Made by a program: the position numbers and the translations under genes. Positions 1 to 7,074 of a stretch of 64,000 bases of DNA are shown here, in pieces. How positions within the stretch are numbered: position 1 is the stretch's first letter; the number at the start of each line of letters is the position of its first letter. The notes beneath the pieces were generated by a model. It was not told the origin of the DNA, ran no database searches, and worked only from the letters and a program-made list of their open reading frames with translations. This DNA comes from Desulfovibrio fairfieldensis (lineage in GTDB: Bacteria > Desulfobacterota > Desulfovibrionia > Desulfovibrionales > Desulfovibrionaceae), in NCBI RefSeq assembly GCF_001553605.1, contig NZ_CP014229.1, positions 1,578,501 to 1,642,500 on the forward strand, read 5' to 3'.

Positions 1-46
1 CCGCCTTGGCGGGCAGCGTATTGGGGTTGACGAGCATGTCAGCCAT
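1..46 (-). CDS. Start of phage portal protein (Mu gp29-like), partial
   Basis: An ATG at 46-44 overlaps the terminase stop codon in a TGATG junction, and the frame stays open to the window edge (residues MADMLVNPNTLPAKA). In Mu-like phages the gene after the gp28 terminase is the gp29 portal (DUF935). The identity rests on gene order; only 15 residues are visible. Confidence 0.5.
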   Translation of the reverse strand, partial: MADMLVNPNTLPAKA

Positions 47-1398
47 CAGAAAGACCTCCGGAAGGACATAAAGCCGGAATCGGGATCGCGGAAGCGGGTC
101 GAAACGTCCGTATGCAGGCCCAGAGTACGGGGAGTGGCGTGATCCGGCAGCACAGCGCCTGGAGTGCTGGCCGCGCTGACCGCCAGAAAGCAGGCCCAGG
201 CCCGGTCCGCATGGCCGCCCGAATCGGATTCCGCCACAAAGCGAGGGCTCCCCGTGGGGCCGAAGACCTTTTGCAGCTTGTGCAGATCCCGGCGTAGCGG
301 CTCGTTGCTCATGGGGATGCGGATGCGGCGATCCTCAAAAGCCTGTTTGCCGACAGTGGCCAGGGCCAGCTTGTTGGGGCCGGTGAACAGCACCCCCTCC
401 ACCCGGTTGGAGCTGTGACGGTTCTGCGCGTCTTCCACGGGCTTTTCGCCCATGCCGGTCTGGTCCATGCAGCAGCGCAAAAGCCGGTAACGGGAAAAAA
501 CATCATCCAGCAGGGCGTCCTGCTCGGCGAATGTCGCGCCGCGAGCCTCAACGATCTCCCTTGTCCAGAGCACGTCGCCCACTTCCTCCAGCACCCAGAT
601 CACGAAAAGGTCATGGCGGCGGCCGATATCCACGCCAATGTAAACAGGCCCGCCCGTGTAATTCTCCGGGATGCCCGCGCGGGCATGCTCGGCGGCGTTG
701 ATCAGGTCAAAGGACAGCCAGGCGCTGGCCTCGTCCAGCCATTGCAGCTCGTATTCCTGCGCCCAGGTATCCGGATCGCCGCAACCAGCTTTCAGTTCCT
801 CAATATCGCGGGGCAGGCCATCGGCCACGGCCTGGTAAATATCAACGATATGCTTTGACCAGCCGTTGTCGCGGGTCACCAGATCATAGAACTTGTTGCC
901 CTTGCCGTTGGGCGTGGACACCACGCGTAAGCGCAGGCCGGGCTTGCTGATGACAGGAAAAAGAGCCTGCCAGATCTTGCGGCTGTCCTTGTGAAAGGCG
1001 AATTCGTCAAGAAGCACGTTGGCGCTGAAGCCGCGCGCCGTGTCCGGGTTGGCGGGCAGCGCCGTGACCCGGCTGCCGTGGCGGGTGATGACCTCCAGAG
1101 CCTTGCAGGTTGTCGCGTTCGAAAGGCGAAACTCCGACTCTTCTATGTCAAAGGCCGTGTTCATAGCCCGCAAGTGGAGATGGAGCCCCTCGTCCATAGC
1201 CTCTTTAGCCTGGCGCTCGCCACGCGAGAGAATGACCCAACGGGTGCGGATCTTGCGCAATTCGGCGGCTACCAGATCCTCCCCGATTTCCAAGGTGGAC
1301 GTGAAGGTCTTGCCGGTCTGGCGGGCGAACATCCCGAGCTTGAAGCGGCTGTGATCGTCCACATAGCGCCGCTGATAGGGCAACAGGATTGCGGGCAC
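46..1398 (-). CDS. Phage terminase large subunit (Mu gp28-like)
   Basis: This is the ATP-driven DNA-packaging motor and head-filling nuclease. The 450-residue product has a Walker A-like ARQTGKT at residues 25-31, a Walker B LLDE at 129-132 followed by a phenylalanine-rich coupling segment, and a C-terminal nuclease half opening with GVDIGRRHD near residue 255, where acidic residues bind metal. The start is GTG at 1398, 2 bases after the stop of the preceding gene; no good ATG lies nearby. It is the fourth gene of a gp25-gp26-gp27-gp28 series in Mu order. It is somewhat shorter than Mu gp28, but both domains are present. Confidence 0.88.
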   Translation of the reverse strand: MPAILLPYQRRYVDDHSRFKLGMFARQTGKTFTSTLEIGEDLVAAELRKIRTRWVILSRGERQAKEAMDEGLHLHLRAMNTAFDIEESEFRLSNATTCKALEVITRHGSRVTALPANPDTARGFSANVLLDEFAFHKDSRKIWQALFPVISKPGLRLRVVSTPNGKGNKFYDLVTRDNGWSKHIVDIYQAVADGLPRDIEELKAGCGDPDTWAQEYELQWLDEASAWLSFDLINAAEHARAGIPENYTGGPVYIGVDIGRRHDLFVIWVLEEVGDVLWTREIVEARGATFAEQDALLDDVFSRYRLLRCCMDQTGMGEKPVEDAQNRHSSNRVEGVLFTGPNKLALATVGKQAFEDRRIRIPMSNEPLRRDLHKLQKVFGPTGSPRFVAESDSGGHADRAWACFLAVSAASTPGAVLPDHATPRTLGLHTDVSTRFRDPDSGFMSFRRSF

Positions 1399-1400
1399 GG

Positions 1401-1955
1401 CTACGCCTCGCCCCGGTAAATGGCCTGGACGCGACGGAAAATCTCTTCCGGGGTGGCTTTTGGTCCGCCCTCCCTGGCGGCGGCGTCCACGGCCTTTTTC
1501 AAATCCTCTTCCGCCTCACGCCGGGCAGCCTCACGCAGTTTGACATCATAATCCTGCGTGGCGCGGGCGGCCTGCGCGCGTTCCTTAATGGCGCGGGACA
1601 AAGCGCGCAGCTCCTTCACTTCCATCTCAGCGTCAGGCTCGTCCAGACGGCGCACCATATAGTCCGTGGTCAGGGTGGTGAGCATCTGAATCAGCGCGGC
1701 CCCTCCCTTGCCTGTGGCCGCGTCCGCGCCCATGCGATCCATGATCGCGTCTGCCATATTACGGCTTTCGCGCAGGCGCTGCGCCACCTTGTCCACCTGT
1801 TGCTTGTAACGGCCAAGGCCGGATCGGGAAACATCCGCCCCCAGGCTTTTGAGGTGGGCAGTGATCTCGTCCAGGGTATGCCCGGCGTCCAGCATGGCAT
1901 GGAGCTGCTCGCGCAATTCCGGCGGCAGGCGGCGCACTTTTCCGGTACGGCCCAT
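1401..1955 (-). CDS. DUF3486 phage protein (Mu gp27-like), possible small terminase
   Basis: The 184-residue protein begins GRTGKVRRLPPELREQL, typical of the DUF3486 / Mu gp27 family. A predicted helix-turn-helix follows (HTLDEITAHLKSLG, about residues 27-40), then a long charged, helical C-terminal half (residues 90-165) likely to be coiled coil. Proteins in this position before the large terminase are thought to be the DNA-recognition (small) terminase partner; that role is inferred. It lies between gp26-like and terminase genes with gaps of 9 and 2 bases. Confidence 0.8.
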   Translation of the reverse strand: MGRTGKVRRLPPELREQLHAMLDAGHTLDEITAHLKSLGADVSRSGLGRYKQQVDKVAQRLRESRNMADAIMDRMGADAATGKGGAALIQMLTTLTTDYMVRRLDEPDAEMEVKELRALSRAIKERAQAARATQDYDVKLREAARREAEEDLKKAVDAAAREGGPKATPEEIFRRVQAIYRGEA

Positions 1956-1964
1956 ATCCGCCCC

Positions 1965-2267
1965 CTACCTCGGCAGAGGACGGTCAACGCCCGGATGAGA
2001 GGCCACGCCGCGCGCCACGTCCACGCCGCGCGCGCTGATCCGCAGCACCGTCACGGGGAGATTGTCCAGCCGCTCCATTGTGGCCAGACCCTGCTCGGCC
2101 AGCCAGGCCGCGTCGGCTTCCACCACATCGCGGGACACGCCGTGGCCGATGGCCGCCAGGGCGGACTGCAAGACCGAGGTGTTCAGGCTGTAATCCTGGT
2201 CTTCAGCCAGGAAGCGCAGGATGGCCAGACGGCGGTTTTTGGTGAATATGTCCTGTACGTTGTTCAT
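1965..2267 (-). CDS. Winged-helix phage protein (Mu gp26-like)
   Basis: The 100-residue protein has a winged-helix pattern: RLAILRFLAEDQDYSLN, then a recognition-helix-like segment VLQSALAAIGHGVSRDVV and a wing with VTVLRISARGVDVARG. Small ArsR-like phage proteins of this kind sit between gp25 and gp27 in Mu-type phages. The exact role is unknown. Its ATG overlaps the stop of the upstream gene (TAATG), so translation is probably coupled. Confidence 0.7.
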   Translation of the reverse strand: MNNVQDIFTKNRRLAILRFLAEDQDYSLNTSVLQSALAAIGHGVSRDVVEADAAWLAEQGLATMERLDNLPVTVLRISARGVDVARGVASHPGVDRPLPR

Positions 2268-2650
2268 TATTTCCTCTCCATACGGTCACGCATCAGCAGC
2301 GTCGTCTGATTCTCCACCCGTTCCAGAATGTCGCGCATGCCGCGCAGCTCCTCGGCAAGGCGGCTCTGTTCGCCCTCAATGCGCACGAGTTTAAGATCAA
2401 TACTGTGCAGACGGTCCTGGTCAGGCACGGCTTTGAGCTTGAGCGTCAGCTCGCGCATGGAATTTTCATGCGCCGCCATCAACTCGGAAAAGCGCTCGCG
2501 GGCCAGGGCGTCCTCCTTGCGATGCAGGACGCAGTCTTCGCGCGTGACGAATTTTTTCCGCAGGCTCCAGGCTATCCAGCCGAAAAGCAGGTTGACGCCG
2601 ATTGCGCCGAACCAGCCGAAAGCCCTGACATATTCCATAGGGGCGTCCAT
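2267..2650 (-). CDS. DUF2730-type phage membrane protein (Mu gp25-like)
   Basis: The start is taken at the ATG at 2650, which overlaps the stop of the Rz1-like gene (TGATG). This gives 127 residues, MDAPMEYVRAFGWFG onward. One transmembrane helix (about residues 8-28) is followed by a soluble helical region with heptad-like leucines (residues 60-115), suggesting a membrane-anchored coiled coil. Its size and position fit the Mu gp25 / DUF2730 family, whose function is unknown. Confidence 0.7.
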   Translation of the reverse strand: MDAPMEYVRAFGWFGAIGVNLLFGWIAWSLRKKFVTREDCVLHRKEDALARERFSELMAAHENSMRELTLKLKAVPDQDRLHSIDLKLVRIEGEQSRLAEELRGMRDILERVENQTTLLMRDRMERK

Positions 2651-2991
2651 CAGCGGGCCTCCTGCTTCGAGGGAAGCTGCGCATCGCTGCTGTCGCAATC
2701 CGCAGCTTCCTTCGTCGCAACGGCTTGCGCCTCATAGCAATCCAGCGCGTCTTCCAGCCCGGCCAGATAGGCCCGCAGGCGCGTGTCACGCAGCTTCAAG
2801 AGGGCGTAGCCCTCCCGGCTTTCCAAAAGCGGCAGACCTGCCAGCTTGGGCAGGTCCGGTTTCGCCGGGCGTGCGCAACGGGCCGGGTAACCTATGACCG
2901 GGGCGGGTTCCGGCGCGGACTCAGTTCGCCCGGAGCAGCCGCTACAAAGGCTTATCAAGATCAGTAAGCAAAGCGCGGCGCGTCGCATCAT
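2650..2991 (-). CDS. Rz1-like outer-membrane spanin lipoprotein
   Basis: The product begins with a basic, hydrophobic signal and a lipobox ending LCSGC, so a mature lipoprotein would start at cysteine 19. The mature part is proline-rich at first (EPAPVIGYPARC). The gene starts inside the 3' end of the Rz-like gene in another frame, the classic nested Rz/Rz1 layout. The outer-membrane spanin joins the inner-membrane spanin to fuse the two membranes at lysis. At 113 residues it is longer than lambda Rz1. Confidence 0.7.
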   Translation of the reverse strand: MMRRAALCLLILISLCSGCSGRTESAPEPAPVIGYPARCARPAKPDLPKLAGLPLLESREGYALLKLRDTRLRAYLAGLEDALDCYEAQAVATKEAADCDSSDAQLPSKQEAR

Positions 2992-3310
2992 CCGGCACTC
3001 CTGTTTTTTCCGCGTCGCTCATCTCGCGGATCTGCATTGCATCCATGACGGCCCGCCACTGGTCCGCGTCGGCCTGGGCGGCCGCCTCACGGTCAAGGCA
3101 GGCCTGGGCCTGTCCGGCCAGGGCGGTCTGCCCGGCGCGGGCCTGGTCCGCCGTCAGTTTCCAGGCGGCGGCCTCCTTGCGGGCGGCGGCCAGATCCTTT
3201 TCGAGCAGGATCACGCGGGCCTCGGCGCGCTGGAGGCGTATGTGCTGCACGGCATAGCCGCCGCCGATGACCAGCACGCCGATCAGGACCGGAATGAAAG
3301 ATTTCATCAT
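2942..3310 (-). CDS. Rz-like inner-membrane spanin
   Basis: The 122-residue protein has an N-terminal signal-anchor (SFIPVLIGVLVIGGGYAVQ, residues 4-22). A long alanine- and glutamine-rich coiled coil follows (about residues 27-90), the standard i-spanin form. Its ATG overlaps the stop of the upstream holin-like gene (ATGA), and its 3' end contains the start of the Rz1-like gene. The function is inferred from topology and lysis-cassette position. Confidence 0.75.
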   Translation of the reverse strand: MMKSFIPVLIGVLVIGGGYAVQHIRLQRAEARVILLEKDLAAARKEAAAWKLTADQARAGQTALAGQAQACLDREAAAQADADQWRAVMDAMQIREMSDAEKTGVPDDATRRALLTDLDKPL

Positions 3311-3579
3311 AAGCCCTCCCCCTCGGAAGGATCGCGGCCCGCCCCGTACAATCCGCCCCGGCCCGCCTCAAAGCGCAGTTGCGCGGCCTTGGCTCCTTGG
3401 CTGCCGCCGATAAGCGTCACCATTTCCCAGCTTATGGGGATCAGGCGGCCCTCCATGAAACAAAATGCCACCCACATGCCCAGCACCACCACGCAGACCA
3501 GCATGGTGGCGATCCGCATGGTGGACCATTGTCCGTTGACGCCCTGAAACGTCTGGGCCAGGGCGGCGCGGGCGCTCAT
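3307..3579 (-). CDS. Small lysis-cassette membrane protein, possible holin
   Basis: The 90-residue product has one clear transmembrane helix (MRIATMLVCVVVLGMWVAF, about residues 21-39) and a second weakly hydrophobic stretch (LIPISWEMVTLIGG). The gene lies between lysozyme and the spanins and is joined to both by ATGA overlaps, so a holin or holin-like role is reasonable. No recognised holin motif is seen. Confidence 0.6.
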   Translation of the reverse strand: MSARAALAQTFQGVNGQWSTMRIATMLVCVVVLGMWVAFCFMEGRLIPISWEMVTLIGGSQGAKAAQLRFEAGRGGLYGAGRDPSEGEGL

Positions 3580-4133
3580 GCGTATTCTCCCGTGCGCATC
3601 TGGCGGGCCAGCTCATCGGCGCGGCGGCCCACTTGTTTGGCCCACAAGGAATTGAGCATGCCGTCGGCCACGCGGGCATAAGAGGCGTGACTTTCTATGG
3701 CGGACCGCAGCAGCGCCAGGGTATTTTTAAATTTCAGCAAGCCGTCCACGCCCAGATTGAAGGCCATGTTCAGCAGCGCCTCGGCGCGGGGGATCTCCTC
3801 GATCTCGACCAGGCGTACGAATTCAGGGCAGCGTGCCGCCAGTTGCCGCTTGCAGGCGTTCACCTCTTCATGCAGGGCGGTCGCGGCCTCTTCCTCGGTC
3901 CAGCGCATGCCGCGCGCCCGCAGGGCGTTACGCAAGAGCAGACCCTTCAGACGGCCGGAACGGGCGGCACATTCCAGATCGGGATACGGGATGTATTGCG
4001 GATGGGCCTGAAGGTTGGTGCCGTAGCCGATGGTGCAGGCCCTGGCCGTGCAGAGATAGGGCACTGCCCGAAAACCTTCCTGGCGTTTGAGTTGGACGAT
4101 CAGGGGCGTGGTGGGAAGAGATGCAAGAGGCAT
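3576..4133 (-). CDS. Phage endolysin, T4-type lysozyme (GH24)
   Basis: The 185-residue muramidase would cut the glycan strands of peptidoglycan at lysis. The catalytic triad region is visible: Glu in KRQEGFRAVPYLC (about residue 15), then CTIGYGTN (about residues 30-37) with the GH24 threonine. The C-terminal half has the family segment ALLNMAFNLG (about 118-127). There is no N-terminal signal or SAR anchor, so export probably depends on a holin. It is the first gene of the leftward late operon. Confidence 0.88.
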   Translation of the reverse strand: MPLASLPTTPLIVQLKRQEGFRAVPYLCTARACTIGYGTNLQAHPQYIPYPDLECAARSGRLKGLLLRNALRARGMRWTEEEAATALHEEVNACKRQLAARCPEFVRLVEIEEIPRAEALLNMAFNLGVDGLLKFKNTLALLRSAIESHASYARVADGMLNSLWAKQVGRRADELARQMRTGEYA

Positions 4134-4349
4134 GGTGGCTCCGGGCTAGCGATGCTGCCTTTATCCGTACGGCTCACAAGTTCGCCTACGGCTAAAGCGA
4201 GGTTCCCGGAGGGAGAAGAAGCGGCCCCTCCGGGGCGCGGGCGCTCTGCCAAGGGAATGAGGGGGAGAACGCCGCGCGCAGGACCACCATATGGTGGTCC
4301 ACGGGGTCGGGCCTATTGTGGATTCTCAGGAAAGATGAAGAAAAGAAAA
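4134..4349 (-). promoter_or_regulatory. Upstream region of the phage late operon with a perfect 20-bp palindrome
   Basis: This gene-free stretch lies before the lysozyme start and must hold the promoter for the leftward late genes. At 4281-4300 there is a perfect palindrome, GGACCACC-ATAT-GGTGGTCC, about 150 bases upstream of the lysozyme ATG. Mor-family activators bind dyad-symmetric sites at such promoters and a mor gene is present in the early arm, so this is a candidate activator site. No good -35 box is seen, as expected for an activator-dependent promoter. The role is inferred. Confidence 0.4.
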
Positions 4350-4369
4350 AACCCGCCGGGAGGCGGGTT
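4335..4369 (-). terminator. Rho-independent terminator after the nuclease/secreted-protein genes
   Basis: Eight-base arms AACCCGCC (4350-4357) and GGCGGGTT (4362-4369) flank a GGGA loop. On the minus strand the hairpin is followed by a T-rich tail (TTTTTCTTTTC). It ends the transcript from 6285 down to 4482 and separates it from the late operon. Confidence 0.75.
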
Positions 4370-4481
4370 GCAGGAAACAAAAAAGGGACCTATTGGCATT
4401 ACCGAATTTGGGGCGGCATATAACGCCCGCTGCTGCGGATAGGCTACCATGCAGAGGCGGGAAAGCGCCTTTAGGCGAAGG

Positions 4482-5129
4482 TTAAAAACTTTCCTTCTGC
4501 CCCTCCATCTGCCGTTTCATATCTTTAAGGGCAGCCTTGGGAGCGATAAACCGTACAGACATCCCATCTTCAGAAACTTCGAATTCTGTTGCACGCAAAG
4601 AATCCGGGGCGTTCAGAACAAACTGGGCATAACTACCCAATTTGGCTGCCCCCTTCATCGCGTCCTTAGCAGCGAAAGTGTAAGTAAGACCTGTGTCGCC
4701 ATTGAGGGCGGAGGCTTCAAAAGCCGTTAAGCCTGCCACTGCAGCCTTCTCTCCTTTCTCATGCAGAACCTTTATGAAATCAAACAGCTTGTCGCCTGAC
4801 TGCAAGGCAGCAAGGATAAAGCCATTATTTGTCATCGCGCCGAGAACTTTGGTGTAAAGGGCATTATCCGTAGGTCCGGCCAAGGCAACCAAGGTCAGCT
4901 TGCCATCGTTGAACAGAAAGGCCTGATCCCAACCGTCATACCCGGCAAAAGACTGCTTTTGCCGACAAAGCGCTCCCTTTTCCACATCATCGCAGGGTGT
5001 GATACCCGGCAATTTTTGAATTTCCACACGGGGTTGCCCGTAAGAAAATTCCTTAAACAGCGTTGGGCCCGCCGCATAGGCGGGAAGAGTCCATACCAGT
5101 AAAACCAATACGGCCACCCCAATTTTCAT
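4482..5129 (-). CDS. Secreted protein of unknown function (phage cargo)
   Basis: The start is the ATG at 5129, preceded by a strong AAGGAGG; a GTG lies one codon upstream. The product (215 residues) has a clear signal peptide, MKIGVAVLVLLVWTLPAYA, cut near AYA-AGP. The mature part has two cysteines close together (TPCDD and ALCRQ), probably a disulfide, and no membrane helix. I do not recognise the family. Its 5' end overlaps the nuclease gene by about 77 bases in another frame, and a terminator follows. Being on the same strand as the repressor and behind it, it is likely expressed in the lysogen. Confidence 0.7.
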   Translation of the reverse strand: MKIGVAVLVLLVWTLPAYAAGPTLFKEFSYGQPRVEIQKLPGITPCDDVEKGALCRQKQSFAGYDGWDQAFLFNDGKLTLVALAGPTDNALYTKVLGAMTNNGFILAALQSGDKLFDFIKVLHEKGEKAAVAGLTAFEASALNGDTGLTYTFAAKDAMKGAAKLGSYAQFVLNAPDSLRATEFEVSEDGMSVRFIAPKAALKDMKRQMEGQKESF

Positions 5130-5655
5130 CACTCCCTCCTTTCATAGAACGCGTTGAATATTCACCAGTAGTCGCCACGCCGCGTCTGTTCTTACGCCAC
5201 TGCCAAGGCGGCAGGGGGTTTTCTTGTTTCCACAGCCCACGCCGGGCGCTCCGCGCGGCGGCCTCGTCGTCGCTCCATTTCGCGCACTCCGGGCGCTTGC
5301 AGTATTGCACATAGACCCAGGCCAAGCCGTTCACGAGCAGCTCACGATTCAAAACCCGGCCGCTCGGCCCGGACACAATGCCCAGCGTCCGCCCATAGCG
5401 ATCACGCCCCAAGGGCTCCACCTGCACATCCCGCCCGAAGACGGCCGCCCCCGTGAAATCCCTGGCCCGGTCGCCGTAAGCCTGTTTCTTCTCCGGGCAG
5501 TCTATGCCGTACAGGCGGACTTTGATCTGCTGCTTGTTAGCTGTCAGCACTGTGATGGTGTCGCCGTCCGCAACGCCCACCACTCGGCCGGAAAGTGCCC
5601 AGGCCGGGGCGGACAGCAGGAGGAAGAAAAGCAGAGAGAAGACAATGCGGGTCAT
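5053..5655 (-). CDS. Secreted thermonuclease (staphylococcal nuclease family)
   Basis: The 200-residue product has a signal peptide (MTRIVFSLLFFLLLSAPAWA) and then an SNase domain. Visible elements are VADGDTITV, VRLYGIDCPE (metal- and phosphate-contact region), and RDRYGRTLG with the catalytic arginine. The domain ends at PPWQWRKNRR (about residue 155). The remaining residues overlap the next gene in another frame and look unlike the family, so the 3' end may have been rearranged. It would degrade extracellular or periplasmic DNA/RNA. It lies about 50 bases downstream of the repressor gene on the same strand with no terminator between. Confidence 0.85.
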   Translation of the reverse strand: MTRIVFSLLFFLLLSAPAWALSGRVVGVADGDTITVLTANKQQIKVRLYGIDCPEKKQAYGDRARDFTGAAVFGRDVQVEPLGRDRYGRTLGIVSGPSGRVLNRELLVNGLAWVYVQYCKRPECAKWSDDEAAARSARRGLWKQENPLPPWQWRKNRRGVATTGEYSTRSMKGGSDENWGGRIGFTGMDSSRLCGGPNAV

Positions 5656-5706
5656 TTTGTATCCTCAAGAGCTCGGCGGATGTTCACCAGCAGCCGAAGC
5701 ACCGCG

Positions 5707-6285
5707 CTACCCGGCCGCCGCTCTTCCCGTGTCCAGCAGGTTTTGCCTGCTTTGCGGGGCTTTAAGAGCCTCCGCAAGCTGGCGCTCCAGCTCGGCTATG
5801 CGGGCGTCGCGACGCTCAACGTCCATGCGCAGGCGCTCCACCTCCACGCGGAGGTCGCCGTTTTGGCGAAGCAGGTCGGCGTTCTCGCGCAATACTTGGA
5901 TTAGATCCACTTCACAACTGGCGACGTCGCCAGTACTAATTTTATTATTCTTAATAAAATTAGCCTGTTGTATTCTCTCATTCTGTTCACAACTGGCGAC
6001 TGTCGCCAGCCCTCTATCCAGATCGCAGCTCGAGCGTTGAAGTAACGGAGAGATATTTTTCTCGCGTAAATCTGGGTGCAACTCCATTTGCCCTTGTCCA
6101 AATTTCACCCACTCAATATTTACCTTTTCACCCTCTGCTAAGGCCATCAAAAATGCCTCAGAAGGTGTGCGCAGTCCCTTTTCCCATCGTTCTAGTGTGT
6201 TTCTATGAATATGATATTTATTTGAAAAGGACTCTCTCGAAGCCTTTCCTCTAAGCTGTCGTATGCGATCACCCACACCAGCCAT
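5707..6285 (-). CDS. Phage repressor, CI/HTH family, with C-terminal coiled coil
   Basis: The N-terminal helix-turn-helix (residues 4-55) reads IRQLRGKASRESFSNKYHIH then RNTLERWEKG. A variable middle follows, then a strong heptad-repeat region (about residues 130-180: DLLRQNGDLRVEVERLRMD) that should oligomerise it. No LexA-type S24 protease domain is seen, so induction cannot be by ordinary self-cleavage. It is divergent from the early operon and its start lies inside the operator region. The middle of the gene carries three palindromes (listed separately). It is the likely immunity repressor. Confidence 0.8.
   Translation of the reverse strand: MAGVGDRIRQLRGKASRESFSNKYHIHRNTLERWEKGLRTPSEAFLMALAEGEKVNIEWVKFGQGQMELHPDLREKNISPLLQRSSCDLDRGLATVASCEQNERIQQANFIKNNKISTGDVASCEVDLIQVLRENADLLRQNGDLRVEVERLRMDVERRDARIAELERQLAEALKAPQSRQNLLDTGRAAAG
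5911..6009. repeat. Cluster of three palindromes and a 15-bp direct repeat inside the repressor gene
   Basis: The direct repeat TTCACAACTGGCGAC occurs at 5911-5925 and 5986-6000, exactly 75 bases (25 codons) apart. Each copy opens a palindrome: ACTGGCGACGTCGCCAGT (5917-5934, perfect) and CTGGCGAC-T-GTCGCCAG (5993-6009). Between them is an AT-rich hairpin with perfect 11-base arms, CTAATTTTATT (5936-5946) and AATAAAATTAG (5953-5963). Both GC palindromes are read in the same frame and give the repeated peptide VASCE. Confidence 0.9.
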
Positions 6286-6340
6286 TTTTTACACCCACCC
6301 TATTGACTTTTGCATCCATTGGGTGCAAATTACACCCAAC
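6286..6340. promoter_or_regulatory. Divergent phage operator/promoter region
   Basis: The near-perfect palindrome TTTGCATCC-ATT-GGGTGCAAA (6309-6329) directly follows a TTGACT -35-like box (6303-6308) for the rightward early operon, so bound repressor would block it. The half-site TTACACCCA is repeated at 6289-6297 and 6330-6338. The repressor gene starts at 6285, within the same cluster, which suggests autoregulation. The -10 boxes are weak and are not assigned. Confidence 0.6.
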
Positions 6341-6412
6341 GACATCCGCCAATATCCGCCGAAATTTTCTTCTTACCTACAGGAAGGCGGGCGGCGACAC
6401 AAGGGAAGGGGT

Positions 6413-6649
6413 ATGGACGATTTATTTCTGGAGAAGATTACGAGCGGCATGCGCGCCATTACCGCTGCCGCCATCAGGGCACCCATCGGGGCCGCTACGG
6501 ACGAAATTCTTGATGCCCTCCTGTCGATGTCGAAGCCCGTAGCAATCGCCGCTTTGGCAGGATTGTGCGGTGAATTTGCCGACAGGTTGAAACAGGCCGG
6601 TATCAGCCTCCCCAACAAACCGACCGCCAAATGGAAAACGGAGAAGTGA
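6413..6649 (+). CDS. Small early phage protein, unknown
   Basis: Start chosen at the ATG at 6413, which has AAGGGAAGGGG just upstream; upstream in-frame codons lack a ribosome site and lie in the operator. The 78-residue product has a mildly hydrophobic, alanine-rich middle (SMSKPVAIAALAGLCGEFA). No family is recognised. It is the first gene of the early operon and its 3' end overlaps the next ORF. Confidence 0.55.
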   Translation: MDDLFLEKITSGMRAITAAAIRAPIGAATDEILDALLSMSKPVAIAALAGLCGEFADRLKQAGISLPNKPTAKWKTEK

Positions 6650-6651
6650 CC

Positions 6652-6858
6652 ATGAAGAGCCCCACCGGACAACTGTACTGCGATTTCTGCGGCAAGGGCG
6701 AGGAAGCCTGCGATCATCTTATCGTTTCTGACCCCTTGGGCCCCGGCTGCGCAATCTGCTCGAAATGCGTGCTGGAGTGCACCCAGATTCTCATAGACAG
6801 CGCCGGGAAAGCTGAGAGGCATTTTCTGGGCCGCCCGGCGGCCTCGGGTGCGGAATAG
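6652..6858 (+). CDS. ClpX-type C4 zinc-finger small protein
   Basis: The 68-residue product starts MKSPTGQLYCDFCGKG. It has CxxC (residues 10-13) and a second pair CSKCVLEC, the pattern of the ClpX N-terminal zinc-binding domain (LYCxFCGKx...CxxCVxxC). There is no AAA+ part. It may bind ClpX adaptors or substrates; in Mu the MuA transposome is remodelled by ClpX, so a link to that step is attractive but only inferred. The ATG at 6652 is preferred over 6631, which lies inside the upstream gene. Confidence 0.65.
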   Translation: MKSPTGQLYCDFCGKGEEACDHLIVSDPLGPGCAICSKCVLECTQILIDSAGKAERHFLGRPAASGAE

Positions 6859-7074
6859 TTTTTGGTGCGGGCCATTCCCGCTGGCTACCGCAGCAGGCTG
6901 TCGCTATCCGTAAGCCGCTGCGCGGCAACGGCTACCGCGCCCGTGTAGACCCCGACGCCGCCTATCCACGTCGGGCGTAGCGCAACGGCGAATTCCGCTC
7001 TTTACACCTCGGGCGGGACGTTCCCCGGCACGGCAGAAGCCGGGGTTCAAAAAAATAGAAAAGGAGAAGGAGAT

